NCBI RefSeq assembly: GCF_010119545.1
Contig: NZ_JAAEAA010000006.1
Coordinates: 1 to 64,000, forward strand
Source: Pontibacter fetidus
GTDB taxonomy: Bacteria > Bacteroidota > Bacteroidia > Cytophagales > Hymenobacteraceae
Length of the DNA stretch: 64,000 nucleotides
Direction: 5' to 3'
The notes under the pieces are model-generated. The model ran no database searches. It was not told where the DNA came from and saw only the letters and a program-made list of their open reading frames with translations. Both the position numbers and the translations under genes were made by a program. Each line of letters starts with the position of its first letter. Within the stretch, counting starts at the first letter, position 1. Below are positions 46,187 to 54,564 of the stretch, piece after piece.

Positions 46187-47998
46187 TTACGCACCGGCTA
46201 TACCTAACCATTTATTGTATATTTTTACCTGCTCTGCCGTAGGGTTTTGTAACTTCTCAAACTTTAAACGCGAGCGTGTATCTTTCAGCACTTTAATTTG
46301 CAGTACCTGTAAAATACCATCACGGGCAATCAGTACTTCCAGTTCTTCGCCAGGCTTAACGCCAGTTACGTAGCGGTCCAGGTCGTTGCCTACGCGATAG
46401 CCATTTACTGCAATTATTTCATCCTTTACATTCAGGCCGCCTTCATAGGCGCTGCTACCTTTAGATACCCCCGAAACGGTAACCCGGCCGTCGTTAAATG
46501 AGGTGGTTGCTCCCCAACTTCCTATGTTTGTCCCAGCATTCAGGTTTACCATTTTCAGGCCTGCTGCTTTAAAGTAATCAGAGTAATCCGGGGACTTGGT
46601 GCCGTTCACATAATCCCTGAAAAAAGCATCTACATTATGCCCGGCAACACGCTCTATCGCTTCTTTCAACTCGGCTTCGGTAAAGCCACGGTTAAGCTGC
46701 TTATAGTAGCGGTTGTACATGTAACGCATCACATCATCCAACGACTTCTCTCCGTTAGTACTTTTCATGATCTCCATGTTGAGCAAATGGCCCAGCACAC
46801 CACCTTTCGTATAGTAGGATACTTCAGCGTTATTCGAGTTCTCTGTCTGGCGGTAATATTTAATCCAGGCATCAAAGCTCGACTCGCTAACAGGTTGTAC
46901 GGCATTTCCAGGAGCATTCTCAACTGCGTTGATGCTTCCTGCCACTACGTCCAGGTAACGATCTGCGGAGGTAAGGCCGGCGCGGCGTACAATAAGGTCA
47001 TCGTAGTAACTTGTAATGCCTTCCGATACCCAAAGCAGTTTGGTATAGTTTTCCTCGTTATAGTTGAACGGGCCAAGAGGTGCAGGGCGCATACGCTTTA
47101 CGTTCCAGAGGTGGAAATACTCGTGGGCTACCAGGCTCAGGAAACCAGTATAACCGCTGTCAGTGCCATAGTTAAAACGGCTGGTCTGTAAGGTAGTAGA
47201 GTTAAGGTGCTCCAGGCCGCCTCCGCCACGCTGCAGGTTATGCACAATAAATACATAACGGTCTACTGGCAGTTCGCCAAAAACAGAAATCGCTTCTTCG
47301 GTAACACGCTTCATGTCGGCCATTAAACGCTCCGGGTCATAGTTGCCTTCGCCATACATGGCTACTTCGTGCGGTACACCACCAGCTTCAAAAGTATAAA
47401 CTTCATGATTTCCGATCTCAAGCGGAGAATCGGCCAGGATGTCGTAGTTAGGGAAACTATAGGTGAACTTGCCGGTACTTGTAAGACCCGTCGAAATTTT
47501 GCTGAACGTGCTATGCGGTTTTACAACCAGGGTGCCGGCCTGCTTTTCAAATCCTTCAGGATACATAAAAATGCTTGTACCATTTACATACCCATGCGAT
47601 GCATCCAGAAAGCTGGTTCTAACTGAAAGCTCAAAAGCATATACCTTATAGTTTACCTTTACCTCAGAAGCCCTGTTACTGTAAACGCGCCAGGTATTTT
47701 TATCGATTTTTTCAGCACGAAGCGTTTTACCTTTTCCGTCAGTGGCCGTAAAGCCTTCCACGTTTTTGGCAAACTCGCGCACCAGGTATGAGCCGGGCGC
47801 CCAAACAGGCATTGTAAAATCGATGTATTTTTTCTTTGCCCCTTCTACCTCAGCCGATACCTGGAAATAATGGGTATGCGGCTCCGGCATTTCTAAGGTA
47901 TAGCGCAGGTTTGCGGCAAAAGCCGGGGAAACAAGGCTTACAGACGACAATAGAAGTATTAGCAGATAAAGTTTAGGGTGGTTTAGTGTGCGAAACAT
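46187..47998 (-). CDS. M61-family glycyl aminopeptidase-like peptidase with PDZ domain
   Basis: A 603-residue exported metallopeptidase. Signal peptide (about 1-28), an N-terminal beta-sandwich (about 30-180), a gluzincin catalytic domain with zinc motif His292-Glu-Tyr-Phe-His296, followed by Leu-Trp-Asn-Val-Lys-Arg and a downstream Glu ligand in Trp-Val-Ser-Glu-Gly-Ile-Thr-Ser-Tyr, and a C-terminal PDZ domain (about 500-580) with Gly-Val-Ser-Lys-Gly-Ser-Ser-Ala. The ATG at 47998 is chosen because it begins the signal; a start ten codons upstream is open. Substrate unknown. Confidence 0.93.
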   Translation of the reverse strand: MFRTLNHPKLYLLILLLSSVSLVSPAFAANLRYTLEMPEPHTHYFQVSAEVEGAKKKYIDFTMPVWAPGSYLVREFAKNVEGFTATDGKGKTLRAEKIDKNTWRVYSNRASEVKVNYKVYAFELSVRTSFLDASHGYVNGTSIFMYPEGFEKQAGTLVVKPHSTFSKISTGLTSTGKFTYSFPNYDILADSPLEIGNHEVYTFEAGGVPHEVAMYGEGNYDPERLMADMKRVTEEAISVFGELPVDRYVFIVHNLQRGGGGLEHLNSTTLQTSRFNYGTDSGYTGFLSLVAHEYFHLWNVKRMRPAPLGPFNYNEENYTKLLWVSEGITSYYDDLIVRRAGLTSADRYLDVVAGSINAVENAPGNAVQPVSESSFDAWIKYYRQTENSNNAEVSYYTKGGVLGHLLNMEIMKSTNGEKSLDDVMRYMYNRYYKQLNRGFTEAELKEAIERVAGHNVDAFFRDYVNGTKSPDYSDYFKAAGLKMVNLNAGTNIGSWGATTSFNDGRVTVSGVSKGSSAYEGGLNVKDEIIAVNGYRVGNDLDRYVTGVKPGEELEVLIARDGILQVLQIKVLKDTRSRLKFEKLQNPTAEQVKIYNKWLGIAGA

Positions 47999-48077
47999 GT
48001 TATAGTTTAAATTTTGATTATAAAGCATGTTACAACAAATATGCTTGTTTTCAAAATTACAGAACTATAGTTGCCCC

Positions 48078-48497
48078 CTATTCTACTGGATTTGACTGGT
48101 GGAAACGAAGCCAGGCTTCGGCTTCGGGTACGTGGCAGAACGTATCGATAATGATAAATGAATTGTAGCTTTTAAGGCCATATGCCCCCACTTCCTGCAG
48201 CATCCTCTCATAACAGGCTTCTGAAACTACCAGGGCTATATAGTTTTCGCGGCCAAGCATCATTAATTGCGGAAAGAACTGTACCTGCAGCCAGGTTTCT
48301 TCCTCTTCCTTCAACTCATCTATAGCTCGTAGGTCAAATAGCCAGAAGTTTAAGCGCCCTGTTCTAACGTAATCCAATGCATTCATCAAGCCTTCTTTAA
48401 ATTCTTTAAAGTCAGGCAGAGCGTTACAACTCACACAAACCCACTGCCTGCCATCAGGTAAGTCAACAGTAAAATTTCTTGACTTAAAAAGCACCAT
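48078..48497 (-). CDS. SpoIIAA/STAS-like unknown protein, paralogue 3
   Basis: A 139-residue third member of the local family: Lys-Glu-Phe-Lys-Glu-Gly helix, Phe-Trp-Leu-Phe-Asp-Leu-Arg strand, Glu-Glu-Glu-Glu-Thr-Trp-Leu helix leading to Phe-Phe-Pro-Gln, Tyr-Ile-Ala-Leu-Val-Val strand and Glu-Ala-Glu-Ala-Trp-Leu end. Sequence identity with the others is low, so the split is old. It is upstream of the M61 gene in the same direction with an 80-base gap. Confidence 0.72.
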   Translation of the reverse strand: MVLFKSRNFTVDLPDGRQWVCVSCNALPDFKEFKEGLMNALDYVRTGRLNFWLFDLRAIDELKEEEETWLQVQFFPQLMMLGRENYIALVVSEACYERMLQEVGAYGLKSYNSFIIIDTFCHVPEAEAWLRFHQSNPVE

Positions 48498-48741
48498 TAC
48501 TTAGAACATTTAAATTTTATGTTACAAAAATATAATATTAATTCTTATTAAACCTATGTTATCGCTGTATTTGTTCTTACATATTATTGAAAGGTGGTAA
48601 AAGATGAACTTTTAGCGGTAAAAGAAGCATTTTATAAGGTAAAGGCGTCTTATAATAAAGTATGCCCTATTTTGTAACTGCCCAACTTTAGCCTTTTGGC
48701 ATGGTATTGGAAAGTTACCTGACTAAACTAACCCACTGGCT

Positions 48742-49341
48742 ATGAAAAAGAATGTAATGTTAATGCTTGCTCCTGTAGTGTTGCTGATTTTATTGCTGCT
48801 CTTTGGCTATAACATCACAAACACAACTAACAAGTATACTGCTGAGCAGGCAACTATAGTTAAAGTAATCGAAACTAAAGCAGCTACTCCTGCAACTGAA
48901 GATAAGTGGATACGAATGGATAAGACCACCAGATCGGCAGGCAATTTTGCAAAAGCTGAGCCGTATGCTATTGTGGAGTATGCGCAAAGCCTGATCGGGT
49001 CGCCTTACCTGTATGCCGGCATCACGCCAGCCGGATTTGATTGCTCTGGCTTTGTAACACATGTCTTCGACAACTATAACATGGACATCCCGCATTCGTC
49101 TGATATGCAGGCAAACGAGGGGGTGCCAGTTTCTAAGGCGGAAGCCGCTCCCGGCGACCTCGTAATATTTACCGGAACAGATGAAAACGACAGAACGCCT
49201 GGCCACGTGGGCATCGTTATCTCAGAACCCGGTGACACGATCTCATTTGTACATTCATCCTCAAACGGAGGAGTAAAAATAAGCAAAGTGCAAGGCACCC
49301 GCTACGATGTTCGCTTTCTGCAGGTCAGAAGAGTATTATAG
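48742..49341 (+). CDS. NlpC/P60 (C40) cell-wall peptidase
   Basis: A 199-residue enzyme that probably cleaves D-gamma-Glu-DAP bonds in peptidoglycan peptides. One N-terminal membrane helix or signal anchor (about 5-22), a linker, then the C40 domain with catalytic Cys101 (Asp-Cys-Ser-Gly-Phe), His155 (Gly-His-Val-Gly) and His171 (Phe-Val-His-Ser-Ser). No SH3 or LysM module is present. The transcript ends in a hairpin that abuts the next start codon. Confidence 0.92.
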   Translation: MKKNVMLMLAPVVLLILLLLFGYNITNTTNKYTAEQATIVKVIETKAATPATEDKWIRMDKTTRSAGNFAKAEPYAIVEYAQSLIGSPYLYAGITPAGFDCSGFVTHVFDNYNMDIPHSSDMQANEGVPVSKAEAAPGDLVIFTGTDENDRTPGHVGIVISEPGDTISFVHSSSNGGVKISKVQGTRYDVRFLQVRRVL

Positions 49342-49369
49342 TTATACACCAACCGATTACCGCAACCTG

Positions 49370-49415
49370 AGGGGTTTTTCTCGTACAAAGCATTGTACCC
49401 GAAAAACCCTTTTTG
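49370..49415 (+). terminator. terminator abutting the next start codon
   Basis: GGGTTTTTC ... GAAAAACCC with an internal GTACAA/TTGTAC stem and a T5 run, ending one base before the ATG at 49417. It ends the C40 transcript, or it sits in the leader of the next gene. Confidence 0.75.
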
Positions 49416-49416
49416 T

Positions 49417-49791
49417 ATGCTACACCCCTACATCATCAATTCTATCAACGCAACTATACTTATAGTTGCCGGGCTCGCTGTATACTTTATTCAACCTGTC
49501 AGGCCTTTGCTGGCCTTGGTAGCGCCGGGGCTGGGTATTATGTTGCTGGCCTGTACCTATCATCTGCGCAAGCATAACCGCTTTGTAACGCACACAGTAA
49601 CTGCCCTTACCTTGCTGGCAGCTATAATTGTAATTATGCGCCTGAATGCCGCCGGCGAAACCTGGGACACGACACATATACTTTTGTTTGTAATGGGAGT
49701 AAGTTGCCTGGTAGCGGTGGGTGTATTTATAGGGACTTTTATGCGGGAACGCAGGTTGCGCAACAACACCATTTACAAAGACGACCTGTAA
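49417..49791 (+). CDS. four-helix membrane protein of unknown function
   Basis: A 124-residue integral membrane protein with four hydrophobic segments (about 11-28, 33-49, 60-77, 88-110) and a basic C-terminal tail (Arg-Glu-Arg-Arg-Leu-Arg). The ATG at 49417 lies just after the hairpin; an ATG eight codons upstream is open but is inside the hairpin. No family recognised. Confidence 0.7.
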   Translation: MLHPYIINSINATILIVAGLAVYFIQPVRPLLALVAPGLGIMLLACTYHLRKHNRFVTHTVTALTLLAAIIVIMRLNAAGETWDTTHILLFVMGVSCLVAVGVFIGTFMRERRLRNNTIYKDDL

Positions 49792-49805
49792 CTATAGACG
49801 GGTAT

Positions 49806-50110
49806 AAAAGCAAAACACCTGATGTAGCCCGTCAAGTTACACCAGGTGTTTCAGAATCCTAAAAAGTCTTAACAAGCGGCTTCCTGTTGTTCAGGTTACC
49901 ATCCGAAGACCTTCAGTAATATTAAGCTGTGCAAACAGCAAAAATCCCGTTTACGAAGCCGACTCACAGATTACGTGAATACAATTACTTAGGCTCGATA
50001 AAACTTGTTTGGGATTAGACATTTGTACCTCCTTTCTCTATAGTCCAACATAAACCCTGAACCTCCGACCGAATATGATAAGGTTGTTAGACCAGAGCCG
50101 TAGCACTCGC
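49806..50110 (-). other. candidate leader / small RNA with perfect Shine-Dalgarno and 23-codon ORF
   Basis: On the minus strand AGAAAGGAGGT (50027-50037) is complementary to the whole CCUCC-containing 3' end of Bacteroidota 16S rRNA. It stands four bases before an ATG at 50022 that opens a 23-codon ORF to 49951 (Met-Ser-Asn-Pro-Lys-Gln-Val-Leu-Ser-Ser). Downstream lie pairing segments (CCTG-aacaa-CAGG; GGTCTT with AAGAC) and a terminator. I cannot place it in a known RNA family: it lacks tmRNA, RNase P and SRP hallmarks. The ORF could be a leader peptide, a fragment of a decayed gene, or chance. Confidence 0.35.
49813..49851. terminator. hairpin between converging transcripts
   Basis: AAACACCTG ... 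CAGGTGTTT with extra GTGTA/TACAT pairing. T-run is better on the minus strand (TTTTGCTTTT), so it may end the candidate minus-strand RNA as well as the plus-strand gene ending at 49791. Confidence 0.8.
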
Positions 50111-50464
50111 TACATAACTTATTACTAAAGCTAAATAAACGCCATTAAGTTCACAAGGGTTGTACTTATTTTTTTAAGTTTTTTTAGGTATTTATTTCGG
50201 TAGGCAGCATATAAAACCACTTTAAAACAAGCAACAACGCATTTTTAAACATAAACACTTGATTACCAAAAGTATAACTTTTAGCACTGATAATGCTTTG
50301 TATTTACTAACTATAATTTAGGGAATAGTATTTGCAGAAGCACTATAACAACGGCTGCTAATAAAGGACCGCAAGTATTAAAAATACCTTAAATGCCCTT
50401 AGCGCTATACTAAATGAATTATTTTTGTTATTTTTCGTTGCATTAATCAAACAACTAACCGATC
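50111..50464. other. AT-rich spacer upstream of the DUF2147 gene
   Basis: About 350 bases with T-runs near 50167-50190 and no supportable coding frame. The divergent promoters of the DUF2147 gene and of the candidate minus-strand RNA would lie here. Confidence 0.4.
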
Positions 50465-50896
50465 ATGAAAAAACATCTTCTTACTTTAGTGGTTCTCATG
50501 CTGTTCAGCACCTGCGCATGGGCCCAGAAATTATCTCCGATTGGCATCTGGACAAACGAAGAAGGCAAAGCCCGTTTTGAAATTTATAAATGTGGCGAGC
50601 AACTGTGTGGCAAACTGGTTACCTTAAAAGAACCGCTCCGTAACGGTAAGCCAAAAATGGATGATAACAACCCGGACAAAAAACTTCAGAAGCGTCCGCT
50701 ACTTGGGTTAGAATTTATGAAAGGTTTTGAGTACGACGGCGACAACAAATGGGATGATGGTACCATTTACGACCCGGAAAGCGGAAAGACTTACTCTTGC
50801 TACATGAAAATGACCGGTAAAGACAAAATGGAAGTAAAAGGTTACATCGGCATATCGCTGATTGGCAGAACCCAGAACTGGACACGCGTTAAATAA
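50465..50896 (+). CDS. DUF2147 secreted protein
   Basis: A 143-residue periplasmic protein with signal peptide (about 1-20) and a DUF2147 domain: Ile-Gly-Ile-Trp-Thr-Asn-Glu-Glu-Gly-Lys-Ala, Phe-Glu-Ile-Tyr-Lys-Cys-Gly, Leu-Cys-Gly-Lys, Asp-Pro-Glu-Ser-Gly-Lys-Thr-Tyr and Val-Lys-Gly-Tyr-Ile-Gly-Ile-Ser-Leu-Ile-Gly-Arg. Lipocalin-like small barrel; ligand unknown. Own promoter region and terminator. Confidence 0.9.
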   Translation: MKKHLLTLVVLMLFSTCAWAQKLSPIGIWTNEEGKARFEIYKCGEQLCGKLVTLKEPLRNGKPKMDDNNPDKKLQKRPLLGLEFMKGFEYDGDNKWDDGTIYDPESGKTYSCYMKMTGKDKMEVKGYIGISLIGRTQNWTRVK

Positions 50897-50907
50897 ACCA
50901 AACTATA

Positions 50908-50945
50908 AAAAAGAAAGGCTGGCAAATTTGCCAGCCTTTCTTTTT
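50908..50945 (+). terminator. DUF2147 gene terminator
   Basis: AAAAAGAAAGGCTGGCA and complement, nearly 17 bp with a 3-base loop and T5 tail. May also serve the convergent Gre-like gene. Confidence 0.92.
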
Positions 50946-50998
50946 AACCCTTTACCGTAGTATGTACTTCAATTTACGTTGTAAGGTTATAACCTGCG

Positions 50999-51460
50999 TT
51001 AAATTACATGCTCAATTTTATACTTCTGGTCCCTGAATTCAAACGTTTCGCCCTCGGTTTTACCTGCCATGGCTTTAAATACCGGCGACATCCCGGAGAT
51101 AGCAAAAAAGGTTTCCCCATCCACTTCAATCTGCCCCAGGCTTACCCCGATAAAATAATTCTGTAAGTTAGTGTGCACTACGGCACCAAAAGCTATTTCT
51201 TTGGTTTCTTTGGTAGCATTTATACGTTTCAGTACGCTCATAGTCGTAATAAGCTCGTCCAGCTGGCGGGCATACATGTCGCGTTGTATCTGGCAAGCCT
51301 CCCTGAACGATTCAAATTTATCCTCAATAGCTCCCTGGTGTTCGTTGGCGCTTTCCTGGGCATCGTCCATCGCGTCCTTCGCTGCTTTTATCTGGGTGTT
51401 AAGCACCTTTGTGCATTCCTGCAACAGCCTTTTTTTAAGTTCTAATTCCTGTGCAACCAT
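50999..51460 (-). CDS. Gre-like transcription factor
   Basis: A 153-residue protein with an N-terminal helical coiled-coil (about 1-78) and a C-terminal FKBP-like domain (about 85-153) that matches GreA/GreB: Ile-Ser-Gly-Met-Ser-Pro-Val-Phe-Lys-Ala-Met-Ala-Gly-Lys-x-x-Gly-Glu. Gre factors bind RNA polymerase through its secondary channel. Overall length is near GreA (158). The coiled-coil tip has Asp-Ala-Met-Asp-Asp-Ala rather than a clear Asp-Glu pair, so RNA-cleavage stimulation is uncertain. Confidence 0.8.
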   Translation of the reverse strand: MVAQELELKKRLLQECTKVLNTQIKAAKDAMDDAQESANEHQGAIEDKFESFREACQIQRDMYARQLDELITTMSVLKRINATKETKEIAFGAVVHTNLQNYFIGVSLGQIEVDGETFFAISGMSPVFKAMAGKTEGETFEFRDQKYKIEHVI

Positions 51461-51645
51461 GTTCTTCTGTGTATAAGTTTAAACCATACCTTCCATATCC
51501 GGTTTATGTACCAGAGTCCCGAAAGGGAATGGTAATTGAAACATCAAATTCTGATTGATAAACTTAATTAACTGCAAACTATACCTGACGCGTGTAAGAT
51601 ACTAAACTATTAAGGGCAACAGGTGTTTTTGCTTTAAATTTCTAA

Positions 51646-52233
51646 ATGTCGTTAAACGGATTTTTTAAACGATTGTTGGGGCTGTTTCATAATCAGCCGC
51701 AATGCGCTATTTTGCAACGATCTGACCGTTACCAGGCCCGATACAACGCATGGCTGAAACAGGGTGCGCATGGTGAATTGGTCACTAATTTTTATAAAGC
51801 CTGCCATTATAAAAAAGCGGGCATTGCCTGCAGCTACCGCGTGCAGTTAATAGAGGAACGTAACCGACAGGGCGTTATTTTATTTTATGCGCCAACTATA
51901 GATGCGACCGAATTCTCTTACTTTTTTGATTTCCTGAAAGACCAGGTTCTGCAGCAGGGCTACCAGCTGCACAGCACCGACAAACGCAAACTTAAACACG
52001 AACGCTATACCCAGGACACCGAGACCTATCTGCTTACACCGCTACCGGCAAACCTGCCGGGCACCGCTATCTGCAACCAACTATACGGCAACATCCTTAT
52101 CGATTTTACGCGCGTAAACCAACACGCGGGGTATATACGGTTTATTACCGATACCTTTACTGATACATATTTCAGCGCTCCCCTTCCCTTCTCAGACCTG
52201 CTAACAAACGTACTGCAACTAACTGAAAATTAG
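51646..52233 (+). CDS. protein of unknown function
   Basis: A 195-residue soluble protein with mixed strands and helices, no signal peptide and no recognisable motif. It contains a two-halved pattern: Arg-Tyr-Gln-Ala-Arg-Tyr and Lys-Ala-Cys-His-Tyr-Lys-Lys-Ala early, Phe-Ser-Tyr-Phe-Phe-Asp-Phe-Leu-Lys in the middle, and Gly-Asn-Ile-Leu-Ile-Asp-Phe-Thr near the end. Base composition and codon use look like a normal gene of this genome. Confidence 0.75.
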   Translation: MSLNGFFKRLLGLFHNQPQCAILQRSDRYQARYNAWLKQGAHGELVTNFYKACHYKKAGIACSYRVQLIEERNRQGVILFYAPTIDATEFSYFFDFLKDQVLQQGYQLHSTDKRKLKHERYTQDTETYLLTPLPANLPGTAICNQLYGNILIDFTRVNQHAGYIRFITDTFTDTYFSAPLPFSDLLTNVLQLTEN

Positions 52234-52357
52234 CGGTAACGTATATAGTTGAGATTCCTTTAATTTTACTAAGATTAAGTTCTAGTTTAGGCGTAGACTG
52301 TCTCAGTAAACGCACGTGTAACATATTCTATAGTTCGCATTTCAAAAACGTAACTGC

Positions 52358-54562
52358 ATGAAGCATTATTTACTCTCATGGTTTATTGTATTGCTTTGCG
52401 CTGTTACTGCAAACGCTACGCACATTGTAGGCGGCGAATTTGAACTGCAATACCTGTTCGGAAACAACTATAGACTTAGCCTTAATTTATACTTCGACGA
52501 AATTAACGGAGACCCCGGTGCCCGCGATGATGTTATAGTTGTAAATGTTTTTGAGAAAGGAAGTAACCGCTGGGTAGGGCAACAAGCTATGCCACTACGT
52601 TCAGTAACTAATGTGCCTTACACTAATATTGAGTGTACTATAGGCGAGCTGAAAACAAGTAAACTGGTTTATTCAGAGCAGATCTATTTAAACCCTACTG
52701 TATTTAATAACCCGGCCGGGTATTATGTTACCTGGGAACGGTGCTGCCGCAACAATACGATCAATAACATCATCAAACCCGAAGCCGCTGCCCAAACCTT
52801 TTATATGGAGTTTCCGGCAGTTATGCAAAACGGTGTTTTCTTTCAGAATTCTTCTCCGAGGCTATTTCCGCCCCTCAGCGATTATGCCTGCGTAAACGAA
52901 CTATTTTATTTCGACTTTGGCGGCACAGACTCGGATGGCGACTCGCTGGTGTATGATATGATTACCCCTTTGAATGGTTTTACCTCCGAAGCCATGCCCT
53001 TTTATGGCGCAAGAGGATTTGAACAGGTACAACCCAAACCGGCCCCTTACCCAACAATACAATGGGAGCAAGGCTACAATACCAATAACCAGGTGCTCGG
53101 CAACCCACCCGTTAACATCAACAGCCGGTCCGGGCGGCTTACCATGCGGCCCACCCAGACGGGCCTTTATGTGTTTGGCATCCGGGTGCAGGAGTTCAGG
53201 AAAAAGAAAAAGATAGGCGAAGTGCGCCGCGATTTCCAGGTGCTTGTCCTGAACTGCCCTAAAAACCAGAGCCCAAAAGTATTGGCCCGCGAAAAAGACA
53301 AAAAAACGTTTTACCAGCAAGGCGAAGTGCTGCAGGTGATTCCGAACGGCAAACAATGTGTAGAAATTTACTTCACAGACCCGGATTTTACAGAGTTTGT
53401 ATCGCTAAAGGCCGTACCGGTTAACTTCAGTGCGGCAAACTATAGTTTGTCCGGAACCCTACAAGGCACTATAAACAAAGGCAGCACTCCAGACACCTTA
53501 AAAGCCAGCATGTGCTTTGCCGATTGCTTTGACTCGAAAGACAAAATTTACATGCTCGACCTGATCGTGCAGGATGATGGTTGCAGCCTTCCGCGGCAGG
53601 ATACCATCCGGGTTAGCTATAAAATGGAAAGCACAAATAAAATTCCGACCATCTCTACTAACCCTGCTACCAACATAATAACCCTGGAAAGAGGCCAGCT
53701 TTTTGAAATGGATGTACTGGGCCGCGATATTGACCTGGACGGGTTAACGCTGAGTGCCAAAGGCGAAGGATTTGATATGAAAGCGGCCGGCATGCAGTTT
53801 AGCAGCACAGGCGGCAAAGGTGCAGCAAACGGCAAATTTACCTGGCCTGTAGTCTGTAACTCCGAAGAGCAGGCGGTACGGCGGGTAACTTTTACGTTAA
53901 AAGAAGACAATTGCTTTCCGTCTCCGGACCAAACTATAACCATAGAATTCAGGATAAAAGCCCCGAACAACGCCCCTACCTTAACCTCAGACAAAGCGCC
54001 TATACTTTACGAACTTAACCTGAACGAACCTTTTGAAGCAAACCTCTTTGGCGATGATATAGACCTGGACCCGCTAAAATTGCAGGCCGTTGGCGAAGGT
54101 TTTAACCTGGCTGATATGGGCATGGAATTTACAACTACGCCCGGCAACGGCCACACCCAGGGGGTATTTAAACTAATAGCCAATTGCCAGATGGCTGCAC
54201 AAGGCACCGTAAAAGTTAATTTTATACTGGATGAACAAACCTGTAATCCGGCACCGGAGCCTGTGCTTACGTTGGAGTTTAAAGTGCGGGTGCCTCTGCT
54301 CAGCGATTTTATTCCAGCAAATATCTTTACCCCAAACGGCGACGGACTGAACGACTTTTTCGAAATCCCGGATCTGCCATCAGATTTTTGCTCGGCCAGG
54401 TTTGCAGGCATAAAAGTGATGAACCGCTGGGGCAATGAAGTTTACCGCAGTAACCAGACTAACTTTAAATGGGACGGCAAAGGCGTAAATGACGGGGTAT
54501 ACTTTTACGTGATTGATTTTGGCAGCACACAGTACAAAGGCAGTGTAACTATAGTTCGCTAG
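52358..54562 (+). CDS. T9SS-secreted surface protein with CHU_C / type B sorting domain
   Basis: A 734-residue protein with a Sec signal (about 1-20), a long beta-rich body, two tandem modules (about 430-540 and 545-650) that share Ile-Asp-Leu-Asp-Gly/Pro-Leu and Gly-Glu-Gly-Phe-(Asp/Asn)-(Met/Leu), and a C-terminal gliding-motility-associated domain (about 652-734): Phe-Thr-Pro-Asn-Gly-Asp-Gly-Leu-Asn-Asp-Phe-Phe, Asn-Arg-Trp-Gly-Asn-Glu-Val-Tyr-Arg, Trp-Asp-Gly-Lys and Asp-Gly-Val-Tyr-Phe-Tyr. The last domain directs export by the type IX system. Cys-Cys-Arg-Asn near 125 hints at disulphides. Target on the cell surface unknown. Confidence 0.92.
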   Translation: MKHYLLSWFIVLLCAVTANATHIVGGEFELQYLFGNNYRLSLNLYFDEINGDPGARDDVIVVNVFEKGSNRWVGQQAMPLRSVTNVPYTNIECTIGELKTSKLVYSEQIYLNPTVFNNPAGYYVTWERCCRNNTINNIIKPEAAAQTFYMEFPAVMQNGVFFQNSSPRLFPPLSDYACVNELFYFDFGGTDSDGDSLVYDMITPLNGFTSEAMPFYGARGFEQVQPKPAPYPTIQWEQGYNTNNQVLGNPPVNINSRSGRLTMRPTQTGLYVFGIRVQEFRKKKKIGEVRRDFQVLVLNCPKNQSPKVLAREKDKKTFYQQGEVLQVIPNGKQCVEIYFTDPDFTEFVSLKAVPVNFSAANYSLSGTLQGTINKGSTPDTLKASMCFADCFDSKDKIYMLDLIVQDDGCSLPRQDTIRVSYKMESTNKIPTISTNPATNIITLERGQLFEMDVLGRDIDLDGLTLSAKGEGFDMKAAGMQFSSTGGKGAANGKFTWPVVCNSEEQAVRRVTFTLKEDNCFPSPDQTITIEFRIKAPNNAPTLTSDKAPILYELNLNEPFEANLFGDDIDLDPLKLQAVGEGFNLADMGMEFTTTPGNGHTQGVFKLIANCQMAAQGTVKVNFILDEQTCNPAPEPVLTLEFKVRVPLLSDFIPANIFTPNGDGLNDFFEIPDLPSDFCSARFAGIKVMNRWGNEVYRSNQTNFKWDGKGVNDGVYFYVIDFGSTQYKGSVTIVR

Positions 54563-54564
54563 CT

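Noticed and set aside
49860..50130. tmRNA, RNase P or SRP RNA in the 49.8-50.1 kb interval
   Set aside because: No tRNA-like ends or tag ORF, no GAGGAAAGUCCGGGC-type core, and no SRP GGAA/GUAG motif. Left as unassigned candidate.
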